A DNA stretch of 64,000 nucleotides from JAAXPZ01 sp965215705 (lineage in GTDB: Bacteria > Campylobacterota > Campylobacteria > Campylobacterales > Sulfurovaceae): positions 222,730 to 286,729 of the forward strand of contig CBDCEE010000002.1 of the NCBI GenBank assembly GCA_965215705.1, given 5' to 3'. A model generated the notes under the pieces. The model was not told where the DNA came from. It ran no database searches and saw nothing but the letters and a program-made list of their open reading frames with translations. Position 1 is the first letter of the stretch, and each line of letters starts with the position of its first letter. This document shows positions 16,015 through 23,898 of this stretch, one piece after another. The translations under genes and the position numbers were made by a program.

Positions 16015-17106
16015 ATGAAATTTAACAAATTTTTAGATGATATCAAGGTATATGAAGCGGGGAAGCCTATCGAGTTGGTAGTGCGTGAATTTGGTGTGAA
16101 CCCAGAGGATGTAGTCAAACTAGCATCCAATGAGAATCCTATCGGCACAAATCCTGCTGTGGCAAAAGTGATCTGTGAGCAGGCAGATAAGGCACATCTC
16201 TATCCGGATGACAGTATGTATGAGCTCAAAGCGTCTCTTTCGGCTAAGTATGGTGTAGATGAATCGCAGATTATTATCGGTGCGGGCAGTGATCAGATAC
16301 TGGAGTTTCTTTCACGTGCCAAGCTGACTGAAGGCTCTTCTGTACTGATGAGTCAGGTCACCTTCGCAATGTATGAGATCTATGCCAAACAAGTGGGAGC
16401 CAAAGTACTTAGAACACCAAGTTACGCGCATAAGGTAGATGAGTTTCTTTCACTGATGAAAGAGCATAAGCCGGATATCGTGTATCTTTGTACACCTAAC
16501 AATCCAACCGGTGATGCAACCAGCAAAGAGGATGTACTCTCTATCATTCATGCCGCAGATAAAGAGACATTGGTGGTAGTAGATGGTGCCTATATGGAAT
16601 ATGCCATTGCCAAGGATGAGAAGTACCGGATAGACCCCAAGGATATTATAGAATTTGAGAATGTGATTTATCTAGGTACTTTCTCCAAAGCCTATGGACT
16701 TGGAGGGATGAGAGTAGGCTATGGTATTGCTAATCAAAATATCATCAATGCACTCTATAAGATGCGACCCCCATTCAATATCTCTTCGCTTTCTTTGGCA
16801 GCGGCAATAGAAGCGAGTAGAGATGAACAGTTTGTTGAGGAATCTATTGCATTGCACCAGGAGCAGATCACACGGTATGAAAGTTTTGCCAAAGAGAGAG
16901 GCATAACGTATATTGAGAGCTATACCAATTTCATTACCTATCTATTTGACGAAGATAGAAATGCAAGTGAAATTGCTGACTACCTATTGAAAAGAGGGGT
17001 GATTATACGTAATCTAGCCTCGTATAATCTCAATGCCATTCGTATCACAGTAGGAACCGAGAAACAAAATGATCGATTTTTTACACTTTTTTCTGAGGTT
17101 ATATAA
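16015..17106 (+). CDS. hisC: histidinol-phosphate aminotransferase
   Basis: 363 aa PLP enzyme of histidine synthesis. It may also act on aromatic keto acids, as its place after pheA suggests. Motifs: KLASNENPIG, the PDDSMYELK block, TPNNPTGDA, VVVDGAYMEY and FSKAYGLGGMRVGYG with the PLP lysine (Lys225), then the C-terminal arginine block NAIRITVGT. Its stop overlaps the start of the next small gene (ATAATG junction). In flagellated relatives fliF-fliG-fliH follow here. They do not here. Confidence 0.96.
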   Translation: MKFNKFLDDIKVYEAGKPIELVVREFGVNPEDVVKLASNENPIGTNPAVAKVICEQADKAHLYPDDSMYELKASLSAKYGVDESQIIIGAGSDQILEFLSRAKLTEGSSVLMSQVTFAMYEIYAKQVGAKVLRTPSYAHKVDEFLSLMKEHKPDIVYLCTPNNPTGDATSKEDVLSIIHAADKETLVVVDGAYMEYAIAKDEKYRIDPKDIIEFENVIYLGTFSKAYGLGGMRVGYGIANQNIINALYKMRPPFNISSLSLAAAIEASRDEQFVEESIALHQEQITRYESFAKERGITYIESYTNFITYLFDEDRNASEIADYLLKRGVIIRNLASYNLNAIRITVGTEKQNDRFFTLFSEVI

Positions 17107-17366
17107 TGAAAAAGATAAAGGTTGTGCAAGAGGCTTTGAAGCCAATGACTTCGGTAAAATTGGAAGATTTTAGCCTGTTTGAAGAAAAAATGACTAAGAT
17201 AAAATATCTTAAAGCACTGAAACAAAATCTAGACAAAAGCCTTTTGGTTTCCGCCATAGATGAACTAGAACTCAAAGGCAAAAATATAAGTGCTAATAGA
17301 GTTAAAAAGATATGTAAGAAAGTGCTGATAAATATGATAGAAGAGGTAGGAAATGAAACTCACTGA
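17106..17366 (+). CDS. small basic hypothetical protein between hisC and dxs
   Basis: 86 aa, lysine-rich and predicted all-helical, with no signal peptide or membrane segment. Not recognised. It is squeezed between hisC (sharing the A at 17106) and dxs (14-base overlap), so it is very probably translated in this operon. It occupies the place where flagellated Campylobacterota have fliF-fliG-fliH. I see no convincing similarity to any of the three, although being a worn FliH remnant cannot be excluded. Confidence 0.7.
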   Translation: MKKIKVVQEALKPMTSVKLEDFSLFEEKMTKIKYLKALKQNLDKSLLVSAIDELELKGKNISANRVKKICKKVLINMIEEVGNETH

Positions 17367-19176
17367 AAAATCGATTGATGAGCTAAAGAAAGTTGCCGCT
17401 GATATTAGAGAGAAGATCTTGGAGACAGTCAGTAAAAACGGAGGGCATCTAAGCTCTTCACTTGGGGCAACAGACCTTATTGTCGGGATGCATCATGTCT
17501 TTGATGTGCCGAATGACCCCTTTTTATTCGATGTCTCTCATCAGGCTTATGCGCATAAGCTGTTGACAGGAAGATGGGATGACTTTGCCTCGTTACGTCA
17601 GTTTAATGGTGTATGTGGATATACAGACCCCAAAGAATCTAAGTATGATTATTATAAAGCAGGGCACAGCTCTACTTCTATCTCATTGGCAGTAGGTGCC
17701 GCCAAAGCGATCGCACTAAAGGGAGAGGATCGTATCCCTGTGGCTTTTATAGGTGATGGAAGTATGACTGCGGGAATGGTCTATGAAGCATTGAATGAAC
17801 TGGGTGATAGAAAATACCCTGTAGTGATCATCCTGAATGACAATGAAATGAGTATTGCTAAACCTATTGGAGCGATCAGCAGGTATCTCTCTACTACTAT
17901 GGCCAGTCCTTTTTATCAGAAACTGAAAAAAAGTACTAAAAAATTCTTGGAAAGATTGCCAGAAAGTGCTTCTTATATGGCAGAAAAATTTGAAGAGTCA
18001 TTACATCTCATTACGCCAGGTATTTTGTTTGAAGAGCTTGGAATAGAATATATTGGCCCCGTTGATGGACATGATATGGAGTCAATCATATCTACATTGA
18101 AGATTGCCAAAGAGATGGGTAAACCAGTGATCGTACATGCACAGACCACCAAAGGCAAAGGCTATGAGATTGCAGAAGGTACTCAGGAGAAGTGGCATGG
18201 TGTCAGTGCATTTGATCTGAAATCTGGAGAGCCACTGAAAAAGTCAGGAACCGTACCTGCGACACAGATATTCGGTAATATGCTTCATAAGATGGCAACA
18301 GAAGATCAAAAGATCGTAGGAGTGACTGCAGCGATGCCCAGTGGCACAGGACTGACTAAGTTAATAGAGTCATTTCCGGATCGATTCTGGGATGTGGCGA
18401 TTGCCGAGCAACATGCAGTAACCTCTATGGGTCCATTGGCAAAAGAAGGATTCAAGCCATTCTGTACGATATACTCTACGTTCCTTCAGCGGGGCTATGA
18501 TCAAGTGATCCACGATATCGCACTGATGGATCTTGGTGTTACATTCGCTCTGGATCGTGCAGGGATTGTTGGGGAGGATGGTGAGACACATCAGGGGGTT
18601 CTTGATATCTCTTATCTCAGACCGATACCCAATATTGCTCTCTGTGCACCTTACAATAAGACGAGTATGGAAAAACTGATGCAGTTTGCAGCAGCATATC
18701 CTAGTCCATTGGCATTTCGTTACCCTAGAGGAGTCTTTATGGTGGAGGACAGTGAAGTACCTGACTATGTACTGGGCAAAGGAGATCTACTTCAGGAAGG
18801 CAAAGATATCCTTCTGATAGGGTATGGTGATGGTGTAGGACGAGCTATCCAGACAGCAGCACTACTCGAAGGGATGGAAGTCGCGATCTTGGATCTACGT
18901 TTTGTTAAGCCTCTTGATGAGGAGATGCTTATAAAATTAGCAGCTACCTATACACAGTGGTTCGTCTTTAGTGACAGCGTACGTATGGGTGGTGTAGGGT
19001 CTGCGATCAGCGAGTTCCTGATGCAAGCAGGAATTGGAAATATTACTCTGACAACCTTTGAGTATCCGGATGCTTTTATTGCCCATGGAAACACTACATT
19101 GGTAGAACAGTCACTTGGCATCTTACCCGAGCAGCTGGCAGAGAAAATTAAAAATAAAATCAATAAGGAAATATAA
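17353..19176 (+). CDS. dxs: 1-deoxy-D-xylulose-5-phosphate synthase
   Basis: First step of the MEP isoprenoid pathway: pyruvate + glyceraldehyde-3-P to DXP, with thiamine diphosphate. 607 aa. GHLSSSLGATDL, GHSSTSISLAVG, the ThDP motif GDGSMTAGMVYEAL...ILNDNEMSI, FEELGIEYIGPVDGHD, then the pyrimidine-binding domain (AIAEQHAVTSMGPLA, DRAGIVGEDGETHQG) and a C-terminal transketolase domain. It overlaps the preceding small gene by 14 bases and is followed after two bases by metK. Confidence 0.97.
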   Translation: MKLTEKSIDELKKVAADIREKILETVSKNGGHLSSSLGATDLIVGMHHVFDVPNDPFLFDVSHQAYAHKLLTGRWDDFASLRQFNGVCGYTDPKESKYDYYKAGHSSTSISLAVGAAKAIALKGEDRIPVAFIGDGSMTAGMVYEALNELGDRKYPVVIILNDNEMSIAKPIGAISRYLSTTMASPFYQKLKKSTKKFLERLPESASYMAEKFEESLHLITPGILFEELGIEYIGPVDGHDMESIISTLKIAKEMGKPVIVHAQTTKGKGYEIAEGTQEKWHGVSAFDLKSGEPLKKSGTVPATQIFGNMLHKMATEDQKIVGVTAAMPSGTGLTKLIESFPDRFWDVAIAEQHAVTSMGPLAKEGFKPFCTIYSTFLQRGYDQVIHDIALMDLGVTFALDRAGIVGEDGETHQGVLDISYLRPIPNIALCAPYNKTSMEKLMQFAAAYPSPLAFRYPRGVFMVEDSEVPDYVLGKGDLLQEGKDILLIGYGDGVGRAIQTAALLEGMEVAILDLRFVKPLDEEMLIKLAATYTQWFVFSDSVRMGGVGSAISEFLMQAGIGNITLTTFEYPDAFIAHGNTTLVEQSLGILPEQLAEKIKNKINKEI

Positions 19177-19178
19177 TA

Positions 19179-20336
19179 ATGACAAAAGAGTATATCTTTA
19201 CAAGTGAATCTGTGACAGAGGGACATCCTGATAAGATGGCCGATCAAATATCAGATGCGATACTCGATCATATCATTGCCAGTGATACGCAAGCCAGAGT
19301 GGCTTGCGAAACGATGCTAAGTAATGGATTCTGTATTATTGCCGGAGAGCTAAAGACAACGACATATGCACCGATGCAGGAGATTGCCAGAGAGGTGGTC
19401 AGAGAGATAGGGTATACAGATGCGAGTTTTGGGTTTGATTACCGTAGTGCGGGGGTCTTGAATGGCGTAGGAGAACAGAGCCCGGATATCAATCAAGGTG
19501 TAGACCAGGCTGATGGAGAGATCGGTGCAGGGGATCAGGGGTTGATGTTTGGTTATGCCTGTAATGAGACCAAAGAGTTGATGCCGCTTCCGATTTCACT
19601 GGCTCATAAAATCACAGCAAAGCTTGCAGAGGTTAGAAAGAACGGAACCCTCCCCTATCTACGTCCTGATGGAAAGGCACAGGTCAGTGTACGCTATGTG
19701 GACGGTAAGCCTACGGAGGTAGTTACTGTCGTTGTCTCTACGCAACACAGCCCTGATGTTGATCAGGAGACACTGCATAGAGATATCCTCTCTGAGGTTA
19801 TTGAGGCGGTCATACCCTCAGCACTCAGAAGCAAAGAGATTGTATACCATATCAACCCGACAGGTAGATTTGTGATAGGTGGCCCTCAGGGTGATGCCGG
19901 CCTTACTGGTAGAAAGATCATTGTAGATACCTATGGCGGTTCTTGCCCTCATGGAGGAGGCGCATTTTCTGGGAAAGATCCTACAAAGGTAGACAGGTCT
20001 GCGGCCTATGCAGCCAGACATGTTGCCAAAAATCTTGTCGCTGCAGGTGTGGCAGAGAAGGTGACTATCCAAATAGCATATGCCATAGGTGTGGTAAAGC
20101 CAGTTTCTATTATGGTAGATACAGCGGGTACGGCATATGTAGATGAATCTCAGATAGAATCATGTGTCAAAGCGCTCTTTGATCTAACGCCTGCAGGTAT
20201 TATCAAATCACTGGATTTGCTAAGACCTATTTATCGGAAAACAGCTTCTTATGGTCATTTTGGACGAGAAGAAGAGGATTTCACTTGGGAAAAACTGGAT
20301 AGAGTGGATGACATTAAAGCATATCTGAATCTATAG
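19179..20336 (+). CDS. metK: S-adenosylmethionine synthase
   Basis: Makes SAM from methionine and ATP. 385 aa. Motifs: ESVTEGHPDKMADQISDAILD, GEQSPDINQGVD, GAGDQGLMFGYACNET (ATP site), GGPQGDAGLTGRKIIVDTYG and the P-loop-like GGGAFSGKDPTKVDRSAAYAAR. It starts two bases after the dxs stop and ends the long + strand operon; the next gene has its own promoter. Confidence 0.97.
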   Translation: MTKEYIFTSESVTEGHPDKMADQISDAILDHIIASDTQARVACETMLSNGFCIIAGELKTTTYAPMQEIAREVVREIGYTDASFGFDYRSAGVLNGVGEQSPDINQGVDQADGEIGAGDQGLMFGYACNETKELMPLPISLAHKITAKLAEVRKNGTLPYLRPDGKAQVSVRYVDGKPTEVVTVVVSTQHSPDVDQETLHRDILSEVIEAVIPSALRSKEIVYHINPTGRFVIGGPQGDAGLTGRKIIVDTYGGSCPHGGGAFSGKDPTKVDRSAAYAARHVAKNLVAAGVAEKVTIQIAYAIGVVKPVSIMVDTAGTAYVDESQIESCVKALFDLTPAGIIKSLDLLRPIYRKTASYGHFGREEEDFTWEKLDRVDDIKAYLNL

Positions 20337-20402
20337 GTGTTACAGGCGTAATATTTTTCTATAAAATAGAGAAGATTAAAGTTTTGTTTAATCATCTTGT
20401 GT

Positions 20403-20408
20403 TATAGT
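20403..20408 (+). promoter_or_regulatory. -10 box before the ferredoxin gene
   Basis: TATAGT at 20403-20408, preceded by an A/T-rich stretch. AAGGAG lies just before the ATG at 20437. No clear operator is seen. Confidence 0.4.
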
Positions 20409-20436
20409 TCATAACTTACTATTTAAGGAGAAAAAA

Positions 20437-20712
20437 ATGGCAGTAATTATTACAGATACCTGTATTAACTGTGCAGCGTGCATTGATGAGTGCCCTGTTG
20501 AAGCGATCGTTGATGAGGATGATAATCCAACAGGTGAAGACACCTATTATGTCTATTCAGATAAATGTGTAGAGTGCGTAGGTCATCATGATGAGCCTGC
20601 ATGTGCAGAAGCCTGCCCAACTGAAGGCTGTATCCAGTGGGGTGACATCGTTGATGGCATGCCTTCAATGGAAGGCAGAGGAGAAAAAGGTACTCCAGTC
20701 GTAGAAGACTAA
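20437..20712 (+). CDS. fdxA: 2[4Fe-4S] ferredoxin
   Basis: 91 aa. Cluster I ligands are Cys9, Cys12, Cys15 and Cys19 (C-x2-C-x2-C-x3-CP). Cluster II uses Cys44, Cys47, Cys56 and Cys60, with an eight-residue insertion between the second and third ligand, the so-called Alvin/YfhL type. An extra Cys65 is present. It is a low-potential electron carrier, probably for pyruvate/2-oxoglutarate:acceptor oxidoreductases. It stands directly before ndk as in Campylobacter, but with its own terminator. Confidence 0.93.
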   Translation: MAVIITDTCINCAACIDECPVEAIVDEDDNPTGEDTYYVYSDKCVECVGHHDEPACAEACPTEGCIQWGDIVDGMPSMEGRGEKGTPVVED

Positions 20713-20722
20713 AATATCTTAT

Positions 20723-20757
20723 GTGTCAGGAGCTCTCCTGGCACTGTAATACTTTTA
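20723..20757 (+). terminator. rho-independent terminator after the ferredoxin gene
   Basis: A 10-bp stem GTGTCAGGAG/CTCCTGGCAC (one G-T pair) with a two-base loop, then TGTAATACTTTT. It separates fdxA from ndk. Confidence 0.7.
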
Positions 20758-20786
20758 CTTTAATCAAATTTTAATCAAATTTTCGA

Positions 20787-20819
20787 TAAAATCCCGCCCT
20801 AATGCTTTATTTTAAAGCA
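20787..20819 (+). promoter_or_regulatory. promoter and leader hairpin of ndk
   Basis: GATAAAATCCCGCCC, with -10 TAAAAT at 20787-20792, is followed by a leader hairpin TGCTTTA/TAAAGCA (20803-20819). It shares the CCCGCCCTA stretch with the rplY promoter. Two adjacent TTAATCAAATTTT-like repeats lie just upstream. Confidence 0.55.
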
Positions 20820-20842
20820 AAATATTACTTTTAGGATATCCT

Positions 20843-21256
20843 ATGGAGCGAACACTATCCATCATTAAACCAGATGCAGTAGCTAAAAATGTTGTGGGGC
20901 AAATTCTTGCCCGATTTGAAGGTGCTGGACTTAGACTTGCAGCAACTAAGAAGATTCAGTTGAGTCGTGCAGATGCAGAGGCCTTTTATGCAGTACATGT
21001 TGAGCGTCCTTTCTTTGGTGAACTTGTTGAATTTATGATCTCTGGACCAGTGGTTGTTACTGTACTAGAGGGTGAAAATGCAATGGCAAAAAACAGAGAC
21101 CTTATGGGTGCAACCAACCCAAAAGAGGCAGCAGCAGGTACAATCAGAGCAGACTTTGCAGAAAGTATTGACGCGAACGCTGTGCATGGTAGTGATTCAC
21201 TTGAAAATGCAGAGATTGAGATCAACTTCTTTTTTGCACAGAGAGAGATCGTATAA
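20843..21256 (+). CDS. ndk: nucleoside diphosphate kinase
   Basis: Equilibrates nucleoside di- and triphosphates by a phospho-histidine intermediate. 137 aa. ERTLSIIKPDAV at the N-terminus, RPFFGELVEFMISGPV, and the active-site NAVHGSDS with catalytic His115. It opens the ndk-DUF177-rpmF-plsX-fabH group, with 12 bases to the next gene. Confidence 0.97.
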   Translation: MERTLSIIKPDAVAKNVVGQILARFEGAGLRLAATKKIQLSRADAEAFYAVHVERPFFGELVEFMISGPVVVTVLEGENAMAKNRDLMGATNPKEAAAGTIRADFAESIDANAVHGSDSLENAEIEINFFFAQREIV

Positions 21257-21268
21257 TCTCAATCTGGT

Positions 21269-21643
21269 ATGAAAATACAGTTTGATAAGATAGGCTCCGC
21301 ACAGAAGCCCTTTGAGGTATCCGTTGAAGGCGTGGTATTTCAAGGGAATCTCAAGAAGAGTGGATACCATCTTGTAGCTTTAAATGCTACGGTAGAGGGT
21401 GATATTCCTTTGGATTGCGATCGTTGTGGATGCGCGTATGCCCATACACTAAAGAGCGCACTAAAACTCTCATTGAGTGATCAAGTGCTAAAAGATAAAG
21501 AGGATTTGGATATAATTGAGTTTTTGGATGGGGTGATAGATATCACCTATATCCTAGAGAGCGAAATAAATGCCCAGAAAAGTACCTACCACTACTGTCC
21601 AGAATGTGACAATAGTGAGGTAGATTTTGAAATAGAATTTTAA
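21269..21643 (+). CDS. DUF177 (YceD) family protein
   Basis: 124 aa, matching the family that precedes rpmF across bacteria. It has a beta-rich N-terminal half, a CDRCGC pair (residues about 51-55) and the YHYCPECDN C-x2-C pair near the C-terminus, together a likely zinc site. YceD/DUF177 homologues are linked to 23S rRNA accumulation. Fits the operon: 13 bases before rpmF. Confidence 0.85.
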   Translation: MKIQFDKIGSAQKPFEVSVEGVVFQGNLKKSGYHLVALNATVEGDIPLDCDRCGCAYAHTLKSALKLSLSDQVLKDKEDLDIIEFLDGVIDITYILESEINAQKSTYHYCPECDNSEVDFEIEF

Positions 21644-21656
21644 TAAAGGAATTACC

Positions 21657-21809
21657 ATGGCAGTACCTAAGAGACGTGTAAGTAAGACAAGAGCAGCGAA
21701 GAGAAGAACACATTATAAATTGACCCTTCCAAGACCAGTGAAAGATGCAGACGGGACATGGAGAATGCCCCATCACATGAACATGACAACAGGCGAATAT
21801 AAAGCCTAA
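21657..21809 (+). CDS. rpmF: 50S ribosomal protein L32
   Basis: 50 codons: MAVPKRRVSKTRAAKRRTHY opens the protein, the standard bL32 N-terminus, and the C-terminus is RMPHHMNMTTGEYKA. The zinc-binding cysteines of some L32 forms are absent, so this is the C-minus type. AAAGGA lies upstream of the ATG. The stop TAA shares its last A with the ATG of plsX. Confidence 0.95.
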   Translation: MAVPKRRVSKTRAAKRRTHYKLTLPRPVKDADGTWRMPHHMNMTTGEYKA

Positions 21810-22831
21810 TGTCACCAGACAAAAGACCTGTGCGCATCGCTATCGATGCCATGGGCGGGGATTTCGGTCCTGAACCTATCATCGATGGATGTGTGCAGGC
21901 ACTGAATGAGCGCAACTTCACACCTATACTTGTCGGAGACAAAGAAGAGATTCTTTCCTACCTTCCCCTCTATTACCAAGATAAAGTAGAGATTGTTGAT
22001 TGTGCTGATGTGATTAGTATGAGTGATTCAGCAACAGATGCTCTCAAGCGTAAAGACTGTTCTATCTATCAAGCAGTAGAATTGGTACGAAACGGTGATG
22101 CTGATGGTGTAGTCTCTGCAGGGCATAGTGGTGCGACCATGGCATTGGCAACGCTGCGTATCGGAAGACTTCCCCATATTTCAAAGCCTGGATTGGCTAC
22201 CTTGATGCCTACAGATGCAAATAAGAAAACGTTAGTATTGGATGTGGGTGCTGTGGTAGAGTGTAAAGCACAGAACCTTTATGAGTTTGGTGCGATGGGC
22301 GAAGCCTATGCACAAGAGGTTCTAGGTATCCCAAACCCTCGTATAGGATTGCTTTCTAATGGGTCTGAAGAGAGCAAAGGCAATGAATTGACCAAAGAAG
22401 CATTTGGTATGCTCAAAGCGATTGACAACTTTCAGGGCAATGTAGAGGGTAGAGATATTTTCAATGGTAAGATTGATGTTGTCGTTACAGACGGGTTTAC
22501 AGGAAATATCTTGCTAAAGACGAGTGAAGGTGTGGTATCGGCTATTTTTTCTCTTATGAAGCAGCAGATACGAAAATCGTTACCGGCTAAAGTAGGGGCA
22601 TTGCTGATGAAGAGAAAAGTATTCAGCAACCTCAAAAAAGAAGTGGACTATGCTGAATATGGTGGTGCACCACTTCTTGGTATCGATGGATGCGCGATCA
22701 TAGGACATGGCAGTTCCAATGCAAAAGCGATCAAAAATGCTATTTTTCAAGCGATTAGCTATACAAGGTCTGATGTCAATACAAAGATTGAAGAGCTTCT
22801 GATAGCAGGTCAAGACAGGCTTGAAAAATAA
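21809..22831 (+). CDS. plsX: phosphate acyltransferase PlsX
   Basis: Converts acyl-ACP to acyl-phosphate for phosphatidic acid synthesis. 340 aa. IAIDAMGGDFGPEPIIDG at the N-terminus, VSAGHSGATMALA, LVLDVGAVVECKA, GLLSNGSEESKG, TDGFTGNILLKTSEG and GAPLLGIDGCAIIGHGSS are the family blocks. The start overlaps the rpmF stop by one base (TAATG). Confidence 0.96.
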   Translation: MSPDKRPVRIAIDAMGGDFGPEPIIDGCVQALNERNFTPILVGDKEEILSYLPLYYQDKVEIVDCADVISMSDSATDALKRKDCSIYQAVELVRNGDADGVVSAGHSGATMALATLRIGRLPHISKPGLATLMPTDANKKTLVLDVGAVVECKAQNLYEFGAMGEAYAQEVLGIPNPRIGLLSNGSEESKGNELTKEAFGMLKAIDNFQGNVEGRDIFNGKIDVVVTDGFTGNILLKTSEGVVSAIFSLMKQQIRKSLPAKVGALLMKRKVFSNLKKEVDYAEYGGAPLLGIDGCAIIGHGSSNAKAIKNAIFQAISYTRSDVNTKIEELLIAGQDRLEK

Positions 22832-22851
22832 ATCATTGACAAAGGGATTGT

Positions 22852-23862
22852 ATGTCTAGAGCTGTACCACAATTTGCTGCATTTCGTTCCATCGGTGCGT
22901 ATGCTCCCCAAAAAATACTTAACAATTTTGACCTAGAAAAAATTATTGATACCACTGATGCGTGGATTACCAAACGTACAGGGATTAAAGAGCGTCGTAT
23001 TGCTGCTAAAGATGAGTATACCAGTGATATGGGAGCAAAAGCTGCTACCCTTGCTATAGAACGTGCAGATATAGACAAGAATGAGATAGATCTTGTTCTT
23101 TGTGCTACAGTGACACCAGACTATTTTAATATGCCTTCTACTGCCTGTATCATCTCTGACAAGCTGGGTATCCATAATGTACAGGCTTTGGATATTTCAG
23201 CAGCATGCAGTGGATTTGTCTACCTCCTCTCTGTAGCCAAAGCATTTATTGAATCGGGTATGAAAAAAAATGTACTCATTATCGGGGCTGAGAAGTTCTC
23301 TTCGATCGTAGATTGGACAGATAGGGGTACGTGTATTCTCTTTGGGGATGGGGCAGGAGCAGCCATCATTTCTGCAACGGAGGATGCATCAGAGGCATTT
23401 ATCGATGTACATGCGAGCGCAGATGGCTCTTATGCAGATTTTCTTGTCACTCCTGCACCAGGTTCAGTCAATCCTATGAGCCAAAAAGCACTGGATGAGG
23501 GACTCAACTTTGTACAGATGAAGGGGAATGAGACATTTAAACTCGCTGTAAAGACATTGACCAAAGATGTCAAAGAGATTCTTGCAGAGAATGATATCCA
23601 ATCAGGAGATATCCCTCACTTCATCCCTCACCAAGCCAACTATCGTATCATCAAAGCAGTAGGGGATGCCCTTAAAATGAGAGAAGATCAAGTAGTGGTC
23701 ACGGTACATAAATATGGTAATACCTCTGCTGCCTCCATCCCTATGGCGATCAATGACCTTTATGAGGCAGGGAACTTGAAGTATGGCGAGTTAATGTTAT
23801 TAGATACTTTTGGTGGAGGGTTGACCTGGGCAAGTGCTTTGTTGCCGTTTGCGGGTAAATAG
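22852..23862 (+). CDS. fabH: 3-oxoacyl-[ACP] synthase III
   Basis: Condenses acetyl-CoA with malonyl-ACP to start fatty-acid synthesis. 336 aa thiolase fold: TDAWITKRTGIKERR, DISAACSGFVYLL with active-site Cys119, FGDGAGAAII, then PHFIPHQANYRII (catalytic His) and VHKYGNTSAASIP (catalytic Asn). Last gene of the ndk-plsX group. It is convergent with dnaX, with only 31 bases between the stops. Confidence 0.97.
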   Translation: MSRAVPQFAAFRSIGAYAPQKILNNFDLEKIIDTTDAWITKRTGIKERRIAAKDEYTSDMGAKAATLAIERADIDKNEIDLVLCATVTPDYFNMPSTACIISDKLGIHNVQALDISAACSGFVYLLSVAKAFIESGMKKNVLIIGAEKFSSIVDWTDRGTCILFGDGAGAAIISATEDASEAFIDVHASADGSYADFLVTPAPGSVNPMSQKALDEGLNFVQMKGNETFKLAVKTLTKDVKEILAENDIQSGDIPHFIPHQANYRIIKAVGDALKMREDQVVVTVHKYGNTSAASIPMAINDLYEAGNLKYGELMLLDTFGGGLTWASALLPFAGK

Positions 23863-23873
23863 CTTCTTCCCAT

Positions 23874-23898
23874 GACAGATTTCATATCTGTCCCTACG
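23874..23898 (-). repeat. REP-like palindromic element (copy 4), between convergent genes
   Basis: Stem GACAGAT/ATCTGTC with a five-base loop, followed by CCTACG, the reversed CGTAGG edge of the family. It fills the gap between the fabH and dnaX stops and may serve as a two-way transcription stop, although it lacks a U-run. Confidence 0.75.
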
